Positions 49,766 to 58,016 of a stretch of 64,000 bases of DNA are shown piece after piece; positions within the stretch are counted from its first letter, which is position 1, and each line of letters opens with the position of its first letter. The DNA is from Thermus albus (GTDB lineage: Bacteria > Deinococcota > Deinococci > Deinococcales > Thermaceae). Location of the stretch: positions 310,001 through 374,000 of the forward strand of contig NZ_JAKTNR010000001.1 in NCBI RefSeq assembly GCF_022760855.1, read 5' to 3'. Made by a program: the position numbers and the translations under genes. The notes under the pieces are model-generated. The model was not told the origin of the DNA. It searched no databases and saw only the letters and a list, made by a program, of their open reading frames with translations.

Positions 49766-50000
49766 GGGCCTCATGGGGAGGTGGCCGAGGCCCAAGGGTG
49801 GGGGATAGGGGAGAGGGGCGAAAACCCCTCGAGGGCCACCCCGCCGCCCTGGAGAAAAACTGAGCCCGCTTGGGGCAAAGCGTATAATCCGCTCTGGGGT
49901 CCCTACCCCAAAGCGGATTAATGGCTTACCACCAAGCCCCGTGTGCCACCGACACTGGCCTAGGTGCCTTAACCTTTCCCGTAAACAGGCCGGAAGCGGC
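49766..50000. other. Intergenic stretch with a 9+5 bp stem-loop over a TATAAT box
   Basis: TAATCCGCT (49885-49893) and AGCGGATTA (49912-49920) are exact inverted repeats, with TGGGG and CCCCA (49895-49899, 49906-49910) extending the stem around a TCCCTA loop. The left arm overlaps TATAAT (49883-49888), a consensus -10. A 27-codon frame starts directly after it (ATG 49921, stop by 50004), resembling nothing known. The stem could instead end the kinase transcript arriving on the minus strand. Confidence 0.45.
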
Positions 50001-51074
50001 TTAGGCCCGGGAGAGCCAGATGGTAAAGACGGCTCCACCTTCCGGATGATTGCCCGCCTGGATGCGCCCACCCATGGCCTCCACAAGTGTGCGGGCGATG
50101 GCTAGGCCAAGCCCGCTTCCTCCTCGGGTGCGGGCGGGGTCGCCGCGGTAAAAGCGACGGAATACCGCTTCTTCCTCCCCGGGTCTAAGCCCCGGCCCCG
50201 TGTCCCGGACCGCTATCCGCACCCAGGTGCTCTCCTCCCCCAGTTCCACGGTGATGGTGCCCCCTTGGGGTGTATGGCGGAGGGCGTTGTCCAGGAGGTT
50301 GTTGAGCACCCGCCGAATGGCCTGGGGGTCGGCATGGCACAAGGGAGCCTTGCCCCGGAGATTCAGGCTTATTCCCTTGGCGCTAGCCCGGGAGGCGTAG
50401 GCCTCCAAGGCCGCCTCGGCTAAAACGGAAGGGTTTACAGGTTCGGGGGATAAGTGCAGACCACCGGTGTCTGCTAGGGTCAGAAGGCGCAGGTCCTCCA
50501 CCAGGTGCCCCAAAAGCCGCACCTCTCCCTGAAGACGCCTTAGATGCTCGGGGCTATAGGGAAGAAGCCCATCCTCCAGGGCTTCCAAATCCGCCTGCAA
50601 AACGGCAAGTGGGGTTCTTAAATCATGGGCTATATCCGAGAGGAGCTGTTTCTCTTGGGCTTCCTTGCGGGCCAGTTCGTCCAAGAGCTGGTTAAACCCT
50701 TCGGCCAGCAGGGCTAGCTCATCCTTGCCCCTTACCTGGGCGCGGCGGGATCGCTCTCCCCGCCGGTAGGCCTCAGCCACCCGGGATAGCTCCCGTACCG
50801 GACGGACAAGGCCCAAGGCCAACAGGGTCCCCGCGCTCAAGCCCAACAGCATGGCAGCCCCTGCGGATAGGGCAACGGAGGACCTCAGTTCGGCCAGCAT
50901 CCGCCTTTGGTGAAGCCCCGGCCGGGGGGCCAGAGGATTCCCTGGTCCCGCACCCAGGGCCAGGGCCCTTTCCAGGTGTCCCGAGGCTGCCCGGTAGGCC
51001 AAAAACCCGGATAACCCCGCCACCAAGAGGGCTACCAGGGCCATGGATAAGGCAAGCCGTACGGTAAGGCTCAT
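50001..51074 (-). CDS. Membrane sensor histidine kinase (OmpR-system partner)
   Basis: A 357-aa kinase. Helix 1 at 3-28 (LTVRLALSMALVALLVAGLSGFLAY), a short periplasmic loop of about 45 residues, helix 2 at about 75-97, a HAMP domain (GLVRPVRELSRVAEAYRRGER), HisKA with SDIAHDLRTPLAVLQADLEALEDG, and the ATPase with NNLLDNALRHTPQGG, DTGPGLR and GSGLGLAIARTLVEAMGG. The ATG at 51074 overlaps the response-regulator stop (ATGA); a long upstream extension in this frame is the shadow of that gene. The small sensor loop fits envelope or metal sensing. Confidence 0.93.
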   Translation of the reverse strand: MSLTVRLALSMALVALLVAGLSGFLAYRAASGHLERALALGAGPGNPLAPRPGLHQRRMLAELRSSVALSAGAAMLLGLSAGTLLALGLVRPVRELSRVAEAYRRGERSRRAQVRGKDELALLAEGFNQLLDELARKEAQEKQLLSDIAHDLRTPLAVLQADLEALEDGLLPYSPEHLRRLQGEVRLLGHLVEDLRLLTLADTGGLHLSPEPVNPSVLAEAALEAYASRASAKGISLNLRGKAPLCHADPQAIRRVLNNLLDNALRHTPQGGTITVELGEESTWVRIAVRDTGPGLRPGEEEAVFRRFYRGDPARTRGGSGLGLAIARTLVEAMGGRIQAGNHPEGGAVFTIWLSRA

Positions 51075-51742
51075 GGCTCTTCCCGCAATCGGTACCCAAA
51101 GCCCCGGATGGTTTCCAGCATAAGGGAGCAGGGTCCTAAGCGGGCCCGCAGGTTCTTTATGTGGGCGTCCACGGTACGTTCCTCGGCCTCGGTGCCCAAC
51201 CCCGCCAACAGCTCTTCCCGGGTGAGGGCCCTTCCTGCCCGGGTGGCAAGGAGGTAGAGGAGGCGCACCTGCGAGGGGGTCAGGGTGAGGTCCTGCCCCC
51301 GGCAACGGACGCGAAGGGCCTCCAGGTCTATCTCCAAGGCCCCCACCTGCACATGGCTGGGCGGGCGCACCAGGCCCTGGGTCCTGCGGAGGATCGCCTT
51401 GACCCGGGCCACCACTTCCCGGGGGCTGAAGGGCTTGACCACGTAGTCATCCGCACCTAGCTCGAGGCCCAAAAGGCGGTCCACCTCCTCGGCCTTGGCG
51501 GTAAGGATCAGGACGGGGGTGCGGTCCTCAAGGCGGATACGTTTCAGAACCTCTAAACCATCCAGCTTTGGCAGCATGAGGTCCAGGAGGATCAGGTCGG
51601 GCCGGGCGCGCCGCCAGAGTTCTAAAGCCCTTTCCCCATCTCCTGCCCGCTCGGTACGGAATCCGTTGGCCCGCAGGTAGCGCTCCAAGGTATCGGCGAT
51701 TTGGGGCTCATCCTCCACCACCAGGACCAGCTCGCCGGGCAT
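51071..51742 (-). CDS. OmpR/PhoB-family response regulator
   Basis: A 223-aa regulator: receiver with acidic VVEDEPQ, phosphoacceptor Asp in PDLILLDLMLPKLDG, Thr in LILTAKAEE, Lys in YVVKPFSPREVVARV; then a winged-helix domain LTLTPSQVRLLYLLATRAGRALTREELL and RTVDAHIKNLRARLG with a recognition helix and wing GFGYRLREEP. Coupled by ATGA to its kinase. It likely binds the 11-bp phased repeats upstream of the first gene in this operon. Confidence 0.94.
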   Translation of the reverse strand: MPGELVLVVEDEPQIADTLERYLRANGFRTERAGDGERALELWRRARPDLILLDLMLPKLDGLEVLKRIRLEDRTPVLILTAKAEEVDRLLGLELGADDYVVKPFSPREVVARVKAILRRTQGLVRPPSHVQVGALEIDLEALRVRCRGQDLTLTPSQVRLLYLLATRAGRALTREELLAGLGTEAEERTVDAHIKNLRARLGPCSLMLETIRGFGYRLREEP

Positions 51743-51809
51743 GAGCTTAGCTTATAGCAAGAGGGCAAGGCCCCCCTAGACAGGGAACCTTGCCCTTCGC
51801 CTTTAGCCT

Positions 51810-52358
51810 TTACCTACCCCAGCGGGGGCCGAAGGGGCCAAAGCTACCCCCTTGGGGAAAGTACGGGCAGGTGGGATAGCCGGGACCCTGGGGTGCGCCA
51901 GGGGCCACGGGCTGGCTGGTGCGCCGGCCGTAGGCCTGGGCCCCCTGGGCTGGCCCATAGGCGAAGCCCGAAGCTGGCCCTATTTCCCGCTGGAGCATGG
52001 CCCGGACCACGGCCTGGGTACGGGCTTTCATCAGGGCGGCCTGGGCATCGCTGAGGGAGCCGGCTTTCACCGCCTCGTCTATGGCCGTGTTACGGATCTC
52101 CACCAGCTGAGCTTCCAGCTTGGCTGGGTCTACCCCCAGTTCCTGGGCGATTTGGGCCAAGGTTTTGCCTGCTTGGTGTAAGGCGATCAACTCCTCCGGG
52201 GTAATGCCCAGAAGGGCGGCTACCTCATCATGCAAGGTGCCCGCAAGCCCCGCCGTCACCCCTAGCTGAGGTGCCCCCATGCCAGCCCTGGGCCCGTAAG
52301 CCAACGCTAACCCTACCACCGCCAGTCCTGCGAGAACTATCCACGCTTTGCCCTTCAT
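51810..52358 (-). CDS. Exported helical protein encoded with a two-component system (DUF2680/Spy-like)
   Basis: A 182-aa protein with a signal peptide (MKGKAWIVLAGLAVVGLALAYG). Two helical repeats follow: LHDEVAALLGITPEELIALHQAGKTLAQIAQELGVD and a second helical hairpin with AIDEAVKAGSLSDAQAALMKART; the C-terminus is a Gly/Pro/Tyr/Phe-rich low-complexity tail. This layout resembles DUF2680 proteins, and its place at the head of the response regulator-kinase genes recalls CpxP/Spy, which feed back on their kinases. The gap to the regulator is 67 bp. Function inferred from context only. Confidence 0.75.
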   Translation of the reverse strand: MKGKAWIVLAGLAVVGLALAYGPRAGMGAPQLGVTAGLAGTLHDEVAALLGITPEELIALHQAGKTLAQIAQELGVDPAKLEAQLVEIRNTAIDEAVKAGSLSDAQAALMKARTQAVVRAMLQREIGPASGFAYGPAQGAQAYGRRTSQPVAPGAPQGPGYPTCPYFPQGGSFGPFGPRWGR

Positions 52359-52426
52359 GATCCGCCTCCTTGCTGACCCTGGAGGATGGTCTCAACCAGG
52401 GTCGGTTTAAGCGTAGGAGTAGACGG

Positions 52427-52477
52427 GTGAATCTAGAAGTCCAGCCAGGTGAATACAACGTGAACGCAAAGGTGATA
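52427..52477 (-). promoter_or_regulatory. Helically phased GTGAAT repeats upstream of the two-component operon
   Basis: On the plus strand GTGAAT occurs at 52427-52432 and 52449-52454, GTGAAC at 52460-52465 and GTGATA at 52472-52477: steps of 22, 11 and 12 bp. Direct repeats one helical turn apart are the usual target of OmpR-family dimers, and the array lies 70-120 bp before the first gene. Autoregulation by the regulator encoded two genes downstream is the natural inference. Confidence 0.55.
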
Positions 52478-52537
52478 CACCATGGAGGCGCTTTTATACT
52501 AGTCTAGAGTGAGTGTGACTAAGTACATCCACATTTC

Positions 52538-52573
52538 TTTCGCGAAAGGTACATTTCGCGCATATGTTATAAT
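52538..52573 (+). promoter_or_regulatory. Leaderless promoter of the recombinase gene with palindromic upstream element
   Basis: TATAAT (52568-52573) lies 6 nt before the GTG at 52580, so the mRNA starts at or near the start codon. TTTCGCGAAA (52538-52547) is a perfect 10-bp palindrome and TTTCGCG recurs at 52554-52560, covering the -35 zone; a repressor site is plausible. Confidence 0.6.
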
Positions 52574-52579
52574 CGCCCC

Positions 52580-53494
52580 GTGGCCCTAGCCCTTATCTGG
52601 AAAACCCTGGGCATTAAAAGGCCCGATAAGGCCCTTGAAAGCCTGGCCCCCTATGCGGAATACCTCCTTTTGGAGCGGGGCTACTCCCCTCGGGGGGTCC
52701 GCCGGTACCTCCAGGACCTAGCCTTCTGGTTTCGGTTCCTCGAGGCGGAAAACCTGCCCCCAGGCCCGGAAGCGGTGCGGGCCCTGCTCCTCAAGGAGCG
52801 CTGGGTCCCAAGGAGGGTGCAGGGCTTTTTGGCCGCCTTGCGCAGCTATTACCGCTACCTGTCCCAGGTGCAGGGCGAGGCGGTGTCAGACCCCACGGAG
52901 GGCATTGGCCGGCCCAAGGCGGGGCGCCGGCTTCCCTTGCACCCCAGTCCGGAGGAACTCCGGCGATTCCTCGAGGCCTTTGAGGGGGAAAAGGAAGCCC
53001 GACTCCTGAGCCTTCTCGCCCGGTTCCTTTACGGCACCGGCCTGCGCATCTCCGAAGCCCTTTCCCTAAAGGGGCGCAACGTCCTTTTGGAAGGGCGTCA
53101 CCCCGTCGCCATCCGGGTGGTGGGCAAGGGTAATAAGGAGAGGCTCGTGCCCCTTTCCAAAACCGCCTGGGAGGTGCTCCTGGAACTGGGCCCACCCCAA
53201 GGAAATGTTCCGCTTTTCACTTTTTCCCATGGTCGGCATAAGGGCCGGGTGCCCTCCGCCCGGTACGTGGAGGCCAAGTTCCGCGAGGCCGCCCTTCAGG
53301 CCGGGCTGGACCCCAGGCGCTTTACCCCCCACAAGCTCCGCCACGCCTACGCCACCTTGCTGGTGGAAAACGGCGTGGAGCTGGATGCGGTCAAAGATCT
53401 CTTGGGCCATGAATCCATCGCCACCACCCAGATTTACCTGCACGCCTCCAGGGAACGGCTGAGGGAAGCCGCCTCGAGGCTTCCCGAACTCTAG
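52580..53494 (+). CDS. Tyrosine recombinase, XerC/XerD type
   Basis: A 304-aa recombinase. The N-terminal SAM-like core-binding domain runs to about 105; the catalytic domain has Arg in YGTGLRISEALSL, Lys in VVGKGNKERLVPL, His-x-x-Arg in TPHKLRHAYATLLV, His in LLGHESIATTQIYLH, whose final Tyr is the nucleophile. All catalytic residues are present. It could be the chromosome-dimer resolvase or an integrase left by a mobile element; it stands alone with its own promoter next to a decayed gene, and no integration repeats were found. Confidence 0.92.
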   Translation: MALALIWKTLGIKRPDKALESLAPYAEYLLLERGYSPRGVRRYLQDLAFWFRFLEAENLPPGPEAVRALLLKERWVPRRVQGFLAALRSYYRYLSQVQGEAVSDPTEGIGRPKAGRRLPLHPSPEELRRFLEAFEGEKEARLLSLLARFLYGTGLRISEALSLKGRNVLLEGRHPVAIRVVGKGNKERLVPLSKTAWEVLLELGPPQGNVPLFTFSHGRHKGRVPSARYVEAKFREAALQAGLDPRRFTPHKLRHAYATLLVENGVELDAVKDLLGHESIATTQIYLHASRERLREAASRLPEL

Positions 53495-53549
53495 GCCAAA
53501 GGACAAGGGTGTGCGGCCATCCATACCCCCCTCATCCCGCTTAGATCAT

Positions 53550-54026
53550 CTACTCTGCCTCCCCTGCCAGGTACTGCAGGTAGTTTTGTAGGCCCATTTG
53601 GCTAAGAAGCTCCCGCTGGGCCTCGAGCCAGTCCACATGCCCTTCCTCGTCCTTAAGGATCTCCGCCACCATGTCCCGGGTGCCGTTATCCCCCAGGCTT
53701 TGGGCTAGGTTCATGGTCTCGTTGTAGCCCTTCACCGCCTGGAGCTCTCCCTCGTAGTCCCTAAAGAGGATCTCCTCCACGCTTTTGCCTATTCTTATCT
53801 CCGCAATCCGGCTTACCTCCGGAAAGCCTTCCAGGAAAAGGATCCGCTCAATGTGCTTCTCCGCATGGCGCATCTCGGTGATGGCGTGGGCCTTGAGGTG
53901 CCGGGCCAGGGCCTTAAAACCCCAGTTCTCCGCCATCTCCGCGTGCACCATGTACTGCAAAATGGCCGCTAGTTCCTCGGAAAGCCTTTCCTGAAGGCTT
54001 TGGATCACATCCGGATGGCCTTTCAT
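53550..54026 (-). CDS. bfr: Bacterioferritin
   Basis: A 158-aa four-helix iron-storage subunit. Ferroxidase ligands are seen in LSEELAAILQYMVHAEMAENWGF (Glu), ITEMRHAEKHIERI (Glu and His, with the Met that binds haem), YEGELQAVKGYNETM and ILKDEEGHVDWLEAQ (Glu and His). It has its own TATAAT box (minus strand 54049-54044) inside the end of nadB and RBS GGAGG, so it is probably expressed separately from the nad genes. Confidence 0.94.
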   Translation of the reverse strand: MKGHPDVIQSLQERLSEELAAILQYMVHAEMAENWGFKALARHLKAHAITEMRHAEKHIERILFLEGFPEVSRIAEIRIGKSVEEILFRDYEGELQAVKGYNETMNLAQSLGDNGTRDMVAEILKDEEGHVDWLEAQRELLSQMGLQNYLQYLAGEAE

Positions 54027-54044
54027 AGGGAACCTCCACGGGCA

Positions 54045-55550
54045 TTATACCCCCACCGGAACCCGGCGAAGGTGAGGGCCTTGGGCCTCCAGGTGGTAGG
54101 CCTCTGGCCCCTCCGTGGGGAAGTCCTCGCGGAAGTGGGCTCCGCGGCTTTCCTCACGCGCTAGGGCCATCTTCAGGAGAAGCCGGGCCAGGAGGGCCAG
54201 GTTTCCCGCCTCCAAAGCTGGGCGCAGACGGGAGAACCCTCCTTGGGGACCCAGGATCGCCTCTTTGCGGGGAAGATCCGCCACCCAAGCCAAGGCCTGG
54301 GCCAGGTCCTTTCCCCGGCGCACCACCCCTGCCACCTGGCCCATCCGTTGGCGTAAGGTTTCCCCCTGGATGGGGTCCAGGAGGTGGGCGGGAAGGGGCT
54401 CCGGTGCCTTAGAGGAGGCGAGGTCCTGTAGGGCGGCTTTGGCCGCCCTCTCCCCCATAACCAACCCCTCCAGAAGGCTATTGGAGGCCAGGCGGTTGGC
54501 CCCGTGGAAGCCCGTGGAGGCCACCTCCCCGGCGGCATAAAGACCGGGAACCCCCGTGTAGCCTTGAAGGTCGGTTTTCACGCCCCCCATGGCGTAGTGG
54601 GCAGCCGGGGCCACGGGCAGGAGCTCCCTAAGGGGATCCAACCCCAGGGCCCGGGCCGCGGCCACCACCGTGGGAAAGCGGGCCTCCAGGTTGGGGATGG
54701 GCCTGAGGTCCAAGAAGACCCCGCCCGTCCTCTCCCCCTCCCGGTGCACCGCCCGGGCCACCACATCCCGGGGGGCTAGCTCGGCCAAGGGGTCGTACCA
54801 GGGCATGAACCGCTCCCCCTGGGCGTTGATGAGGATGGCCCCTTCCCCCCGGCAGGCCTCGCTCACCAGGCTCCCATCGGGAAGGGCGGTGGGATGGAAC
54901 TGGACGAACTCCAGATCCCTTAGGGCGGCCCCCGCCTGGTAGGCCAGGGCCATCCCGTCCCCCGTGGCCCCTTCGGGGTTGGTGGTCACCGGGAAAAGCC
55001 GCCCCAGGCCTCCCGTGGCCAGAAGCACCGCCCCGGCCCGTACCACTTGTAGCCCCTCGGGTCCCAGGACCAAAGCCCCCGCCACTCTTTTCCCATCCAG
55101 GAGAAGGCTTACCGCCATGTACCCCTCGAGGACCGGGCTCCTAAGCCGCTCGAGGAGCCCTTGGAGGAGGAAGAGACCGCTTCGGTCCCCCCCCAGGTGC
55201 CGCACCCGGGCCCGGGAGTGCCCCCCTTCCCGGGTGGGCTCGGGGTGGAAGGGAAGCCCCAGGGAAAGAAGCCTTTCCAGGTGGCGCGGGGCTTCCTGCA
55301 GGATGGACCGGGCCACGGCCTCCTCCACCAGGCCCCGGCCTGCCCTCAAGGTATCCTCCAGGTGGGCCTCGAGGTCCGCCTCGTCCAGGGGAAAGGCCAC
55401 CCCCCCTTGGGCCCAGGAGGTGGAGCCTGAAGGCAAGGGGTCTTTGCTGAGGAGGAGGACCTTGGCCCCCTGCGCCTCCGCCGCCAAAGCGGCGTAGACG
55501 CCCGCAATGCCCGCACCCAGGATGAGGAGATCGGCGCTAAGGGTTTCCAT
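54045..55550 (-). CDS. nadB: L-aspartate oxidase
   Basis: A 501-aa flavoenzyme that converts L-aspartate to iminoaspartate for NAD synthesis. FAD motif LLILGAGIAGVYAALAAEAQG at the N-terminus, LSKDPLPSGSTSWAQGGVAF with the substrate-loop residues, LLATGGLGRLFPVTTNPEGATGDGMALAYQAGA, EFVQFHPTALP, HYAMGGVKTDLQGYTGVPGLYAAGEVASTGFHGANRLASNSLLEGLV. ATG at 55550 is chosen since the FAD fold begins four residues later; the frame upstream belongs to a shadow of nadA. It lies 20 bp after nadA; iminoaspartate is unstable and goes straight to NadA. Confidence 0.95.
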   Translation of the reverse strand: METLSADLLILGAGIAGVYAALAAEAQGAKVLLLSKDPLPSGSTSWAQGGVAFPLDEADLEAHLEDTLRAGRGLVEEAVARSILQEAPRHLERLLSLGLPFHPEPTREGGHSRARVRHLGGDRSGLFLLQGLLERLRSPVLEGYMAVSLLLDGKRVAGALVLGPEGLQVVRAGAVLLATGGLGRLFPVTTNPEGATGDGMALAYQAGAALRDLEFVQFHPTALPDGSLVSEACRGEGAILINAQGERFMPWYDPLAELAPRDVVARAVHREGERTGGVFLDLRPIPNLEARFPTVVAAARALGLDPLRELLPVAPAAHYAMGGVKTDLQGYTGVPGLYAAGEVASTGFHGANRLASNSLLEGLVMGERAAKAALQDLASSKAPEPLPAHLLDPIQGETLRQRMGQVAGVVRRGKDLAQALAWVADLPRKEAILGPQGGFSRLRPALEAGNLALLARLLLKMALAREESRGAHFREDFPTEGPEAYHLEAQGPHLRRVPVGV

Positions 55551-55570
55551 GGGCTTTTTCGTTCCTGGCC

Positions 55571-56494
55571 CTAGCCTACGGCCACCATGGCGGAAAGGGC
55601 CTTCCGGGCCTTTTCCGCCACTTCCCCGGGTACCCGGACCACGTGGCGCATCTCCTTTAGGGAGCGGTATACCTTCTCCAGGGTGATCTTTTTCATGTAC
55701 TCGCAGACCGCATCCGGTTTCACGGGAATGAAGGCCTTGCCCGGAGCCTCCTTGGCTAGGCGGTGCAGGATGCCCACCTCGGTGGCCACCACGAACTCCT
55801 TGGCCTCGGCCTTCTTGGCGTAGCGTACCATGCCCTCGGTGGAGAGCATCTTGGCATCCGGCTTGAGGAAGAGGCAACTGGAGCCGCACCCGCACTCCGG
55901 GTGGATCATGAACTCCGCTCCCGGGTGCGCCTCCAGGAGGGCCTTTAAGTGCTCCTCCCGGATGCCCGCGTGCACATGGCATTCCCCTGGGAAAAGGTCC
56001 AGGCTTCTACCCGTGACCCGGGCCACGTGGGCCCCCAGGAACATGTCGGGCACAAAGAAGATGGGCCGGTCCTTGGGGAGGCGGGCCACCACCTCCACGG
56101 CGTTGGCGCTGGTGACGCACACGTCCGCCAGGGCCTTCACCTCGGCCTTGGTGTTCACGTAGGCCACCACCAGGCCGTCGGGGTGGGTCTCCTTCCAGGC
56201 CCGGATGTCCTCGGGGCGGATGCTGTCCGCCAAGGAGCAACCCGCCTCCAGGTCGGGGAGGAGAACGGTCTTCTCGGGGTTCAGGATGGCGGCGGTTTCC
56301 GCCATGAAGTGAACCCCAGCGAAAACGATGACCTTGGCCGGGGTCCTCTGCGCCTCCCGGGCTAGGCCCAGGGAGTCCCCCACAAAATCCGCCACCTCCT
56401 GCACCTCCGGAAGCTGGTAGGAGTGGGCCAGAATGACCGCTTGCCGCTCCGCCTTCAGGCGGAGTACCTCTTCCTTGAGCTTCTCTGGTTCCAT
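55571..56494 (-). CDS. nadA: Quinolinate synthase
   Basis: A 307-aa 4Fe-4S enzyme that joins iminoaspartate and dihydroxyacetone phosphate. ILAHSYQLPEVQEVADFVGDSLGLAR at the N-terminus, LLPDLEAGCSLADS with the first cluster Cys, YVNTKAEVKALADVCVTSANA, MIHPECGCGSSC with the second, and KPDAVCEYMKKITLEKVYRSL with the third. It lies 2 bp after the PIN toxin gene and 20 bp before nadB. Confidence 0.96.
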   Translation of the reverse strand: MEPEKLKEEVLRLKAERQAVILAHSYQLPEVQEVADFVGDSLGLAREAQRTPAKVIVFAGVHFMAETAAILNPEKTVLLPDLEAGCSLADSIRPEDIRAWKETHPDGLVVAYVNTKAEVKALADVCVTSANAVEVVARLPKDRPIFFVPDMFLGAHVARVTGRSLDLFPGECHVHAGIREEHLKALLEAHPGAEFMIHPECGCGSSCLFLKPDAKMLSTEGMVRYAKKAEAKEFVVATEVGILHRLAKEAPGKAFIPVKPDAVCEYMKKITLEKVYRSLKEMRHVVRVPGEVAEKARKALSAMVAVG

Positions 56495-56496
56495 CT

Positions 56497-56910
56497 TTAC
56501 CCGCTCGCTGGGCTAAAGCCCTGTTCCCAAAAACCCTCGTCAAAGGCCAAGGCCTTCCGCAAACCCCTTTCCCGCATGAAGAAGAAGCTGGTCCAGTCCA
56601 CCAGGCTTAGGTCCTTCCTTCGGGAGGCCAGGAGGGCGGTGAGGGCCATGCGGTGCAGCCCCCCATCCACAGGGACCGTCTGGATTACACCCAAAAGGTC
56701 GTGGCCAAGAACCCGTACCGCCTCGAGGCCCAACCTGCCCTGCACCAGGGCCACGCTTTCCACCACCACATAGCTGTGGGTTACCAGGTGTTCCCGGGCC
56801 GCTAGAAGGTGGCGGAAGGCTTCGGCCGCCTCGAGGTGGTGGGCGTCATCCCGGTCCAGGAGGGCGTAAAGGGCGGAGGTGTCAACGAAGACGGCCAAGG
56901 TTCTCCTCAC
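56497..56910 (-). CDS. PIN-domain protein, VapC-like toxin
   Basis: A 137-aa predicted RNase. Catalytic acids: Asp in VFVDTSALYALLDRDD, Glu in VVVESVALVQGR, Asp in LSLVDWTSFFFMRERG and a final Asp in ALAFDEGFWEQGF, so the four-acid PIN site is intact. It begins (GTG) 29 bp inside the antitoxin gene and ends 2 bp before nadA. The pair sits within the NAD biosynthesis operon, so its expression is tied to it. Confidence 0.9.
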   Translation of the reverse strand: MRRTLAVFVDTSALYALLDRDDAHHLEAAEAFRHLLAAREHLVTHSYVVVESVALVQGRLGLEAVRVLGHDLLGVIQTVPVDGGLHRMALTALLASRRKDLSLVDWTSFFFMRERGLRKALAFDEGFWEQGFSPASG

Positions 56911-57148
56911 CCATGGCCAGGTAGCGGTTGTGCTCCAGGCTCACGACACCCTTAAGGCCCGAGGCAAAGCAGCCCACCGCGGCCAGGGCCCGCTCCCGCC
57001 CGCTCAGAAAACCCCCGTTCTCCTTTTCCTGGAGGTAGGCTTCCACCGCCCGCCGCACCAGCTCCGCCAGGGATACCCCTTCCTCCTGGGCCAAGGCCTT
57101 GAGGCGCTGGGCCTGTTCCTCCGTGAGCTGGACCTGGGTCCGCACCAC
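56882..57148 (-). CDS. Ribbon-helix-helix antitoxin of the PIN pair
   Basis: An 88-aa protein: the N-terminal 45 residues MVRTQVQLTEEQAQRLKALAQEEGVSLAELVRRAVEAYL form a ribbon-helix-helix DNA-binding fold; the tail (GCFASGLKGVVSLEHNRYLA) would wrap the toxin. It precedes the PIN gene with a 29-bp overlap, the usual antitoxin-first order, and starts 25 bp after nadC. Confidence 0.88.
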   Translation of the reverse strand: MVRTQVQLTEEQAQRLKALAQEEGVSLAELVRRAVEAYLQEKENGGFLSGRERALAAVGCFASGLKGVVSLEHNRYLAMGEENLGRLR

Positions 57149-57173
57149 GCCATCATGGTATCATACCCCAACA

Positions 57174-58001
57174 TCATGGCTGCACCACCAGGAGGGAGAG
57201 GTCCAGGGCCTTGGCGGAGTGGGTGAGGGCCCCCACGCTGATGAAATCTACCCCGGCCTCGGCCGCCTTCCGGGCCCTTTCCAGGGTCATGTTGCCGCTG
57301 GCCTCGAGGGGGACCCGCCCCGCCACCCGGGCCACCGCCTCCCGGATGGCCTCGGGGGAAAAGTTGTCCAGGAGGATCAGGTCCGCCCCCGCCTCCAGGG
57401 CCTCCTCTAGTTCCGCCAGGTTGGTCACCTCCACCTCCACCCTGAGGTAATGGGGAGCCTGGGCCCTGGCCCGCCTTACCGCTTCCCCCACGCCTCCCGC
57501 GGCCCGGATGTGGTTTTCCTTGATGAGGATGCCGTCAAAGAGGCCAAAGCGGTGGTTCCGCCCTCCCCCTACCCGCACCGCGTACTTCTCCAGGGCCCTG
57601 AGGCCGGGGGTGGTCTTGCGAGTGTCCAGAACCTGGGCCCGGGTCCCCCTTAGGGCCTCCACGTAGGTTCGGGTGAGGGTGGCGATGCCCGAGAGGCGCT
57701 GAAGGAGGTTCAGCGCTAGCCTTTCCCCAGCCAGGATGCCCCTTAGGGGCCCCTGAAGGCGGGCTATCTCCTGGCCGGGCCTCACCCTGGCCCCCTCCTC
57801 CACCAGGGGCGTGAAGGCGATGCGGGCATCCACCAGGGCAAAGACCTCCTGGGCCACGGGAAGCCCGGCCACCACCCCCTCCTCCTTGGCCAGGATGGTT
57901 GCTTGTCCCCGGAGGTCCTCGGGGACCGTGAGGGCCGAGGTGAGGTCCCCGTGGCCGAGGTCCTCCTGAATCCAGGCCCTGAGGGTTTCCAAAGGCACCA
58001 T
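57174..58001 (-). CDS. nadC: Nicotinate-nucleotide pyrophosphorylase (quinolinate phosphoribosyltransferase)
   Basis: A 275-aa enzyme that makes nicotinate mononucleotide from quinolinate and PRPP. Signature parts: [108 protein letters not shown] and [39 protein letters not shown] on the minus strand (58014-58009) lies 7 nt before the ATG, so the operon mRNA may be leaderless. It is the first gene of nadC-RHH-PIN-nadA-nadB. Confidence 0.96.
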   Translation of the reverse strand: MVPLETLRAWIQEDLGHGDLTSALTVPEDLRGQATILAKEEGVVAGLPVAQEVFALVDARIAFTPLVEEGARVRPGQEIARLQGPLRGILAGERLALNLLQRLSGIATLTRTYVEALRGTRAQVLDTRKTTPGLRALEKYAVRVGGGRNHRFGLFDGILIKENHIRAAGGVGEAVRRARAQAPHYLRVEVEVTNLAELEEALEAGADLILLDNFSPEAIREAVARVAGRVPLEASGNMTLERARKAAEAGVDFISVGALTHSAKALDLSLLVVQP

Positions 58002-58016
58002 GGCTCCTATTGTAGA

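Noticed and set aside
49921-50004. A 27-codon ORF directly after a TATAAT box
   Set aside because: Too short, no family, and its end runs into the kinase gene; kept only as a remark on the stem-loop region.
50001-51305. A 434-codon version of the sensor kinase
   Set aside because: The first 77 codons lie inside the response-regulator gene and are low-complexity; the ATG at 51074 overlaps the stop codon in the usual ATGA coupling.
52554-52576. A dif-like site (TTTCGCGCATATGTTATAAT) before the recombinase
   Set aside because: One XerC-arm-like and one XerD-arm-like half can be seen, but there is no 6-bp central spacer in the right place and TATAAT is better explained as the promoter.
55551-55982. 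A 144-codon N-terminal extension of nadB
   Set aside because: It overlaps nadA in another frame, reads as Gly/Pro/Arg-rich nonsense, and the FAD-binding fold begins right after the ATG at 55550.
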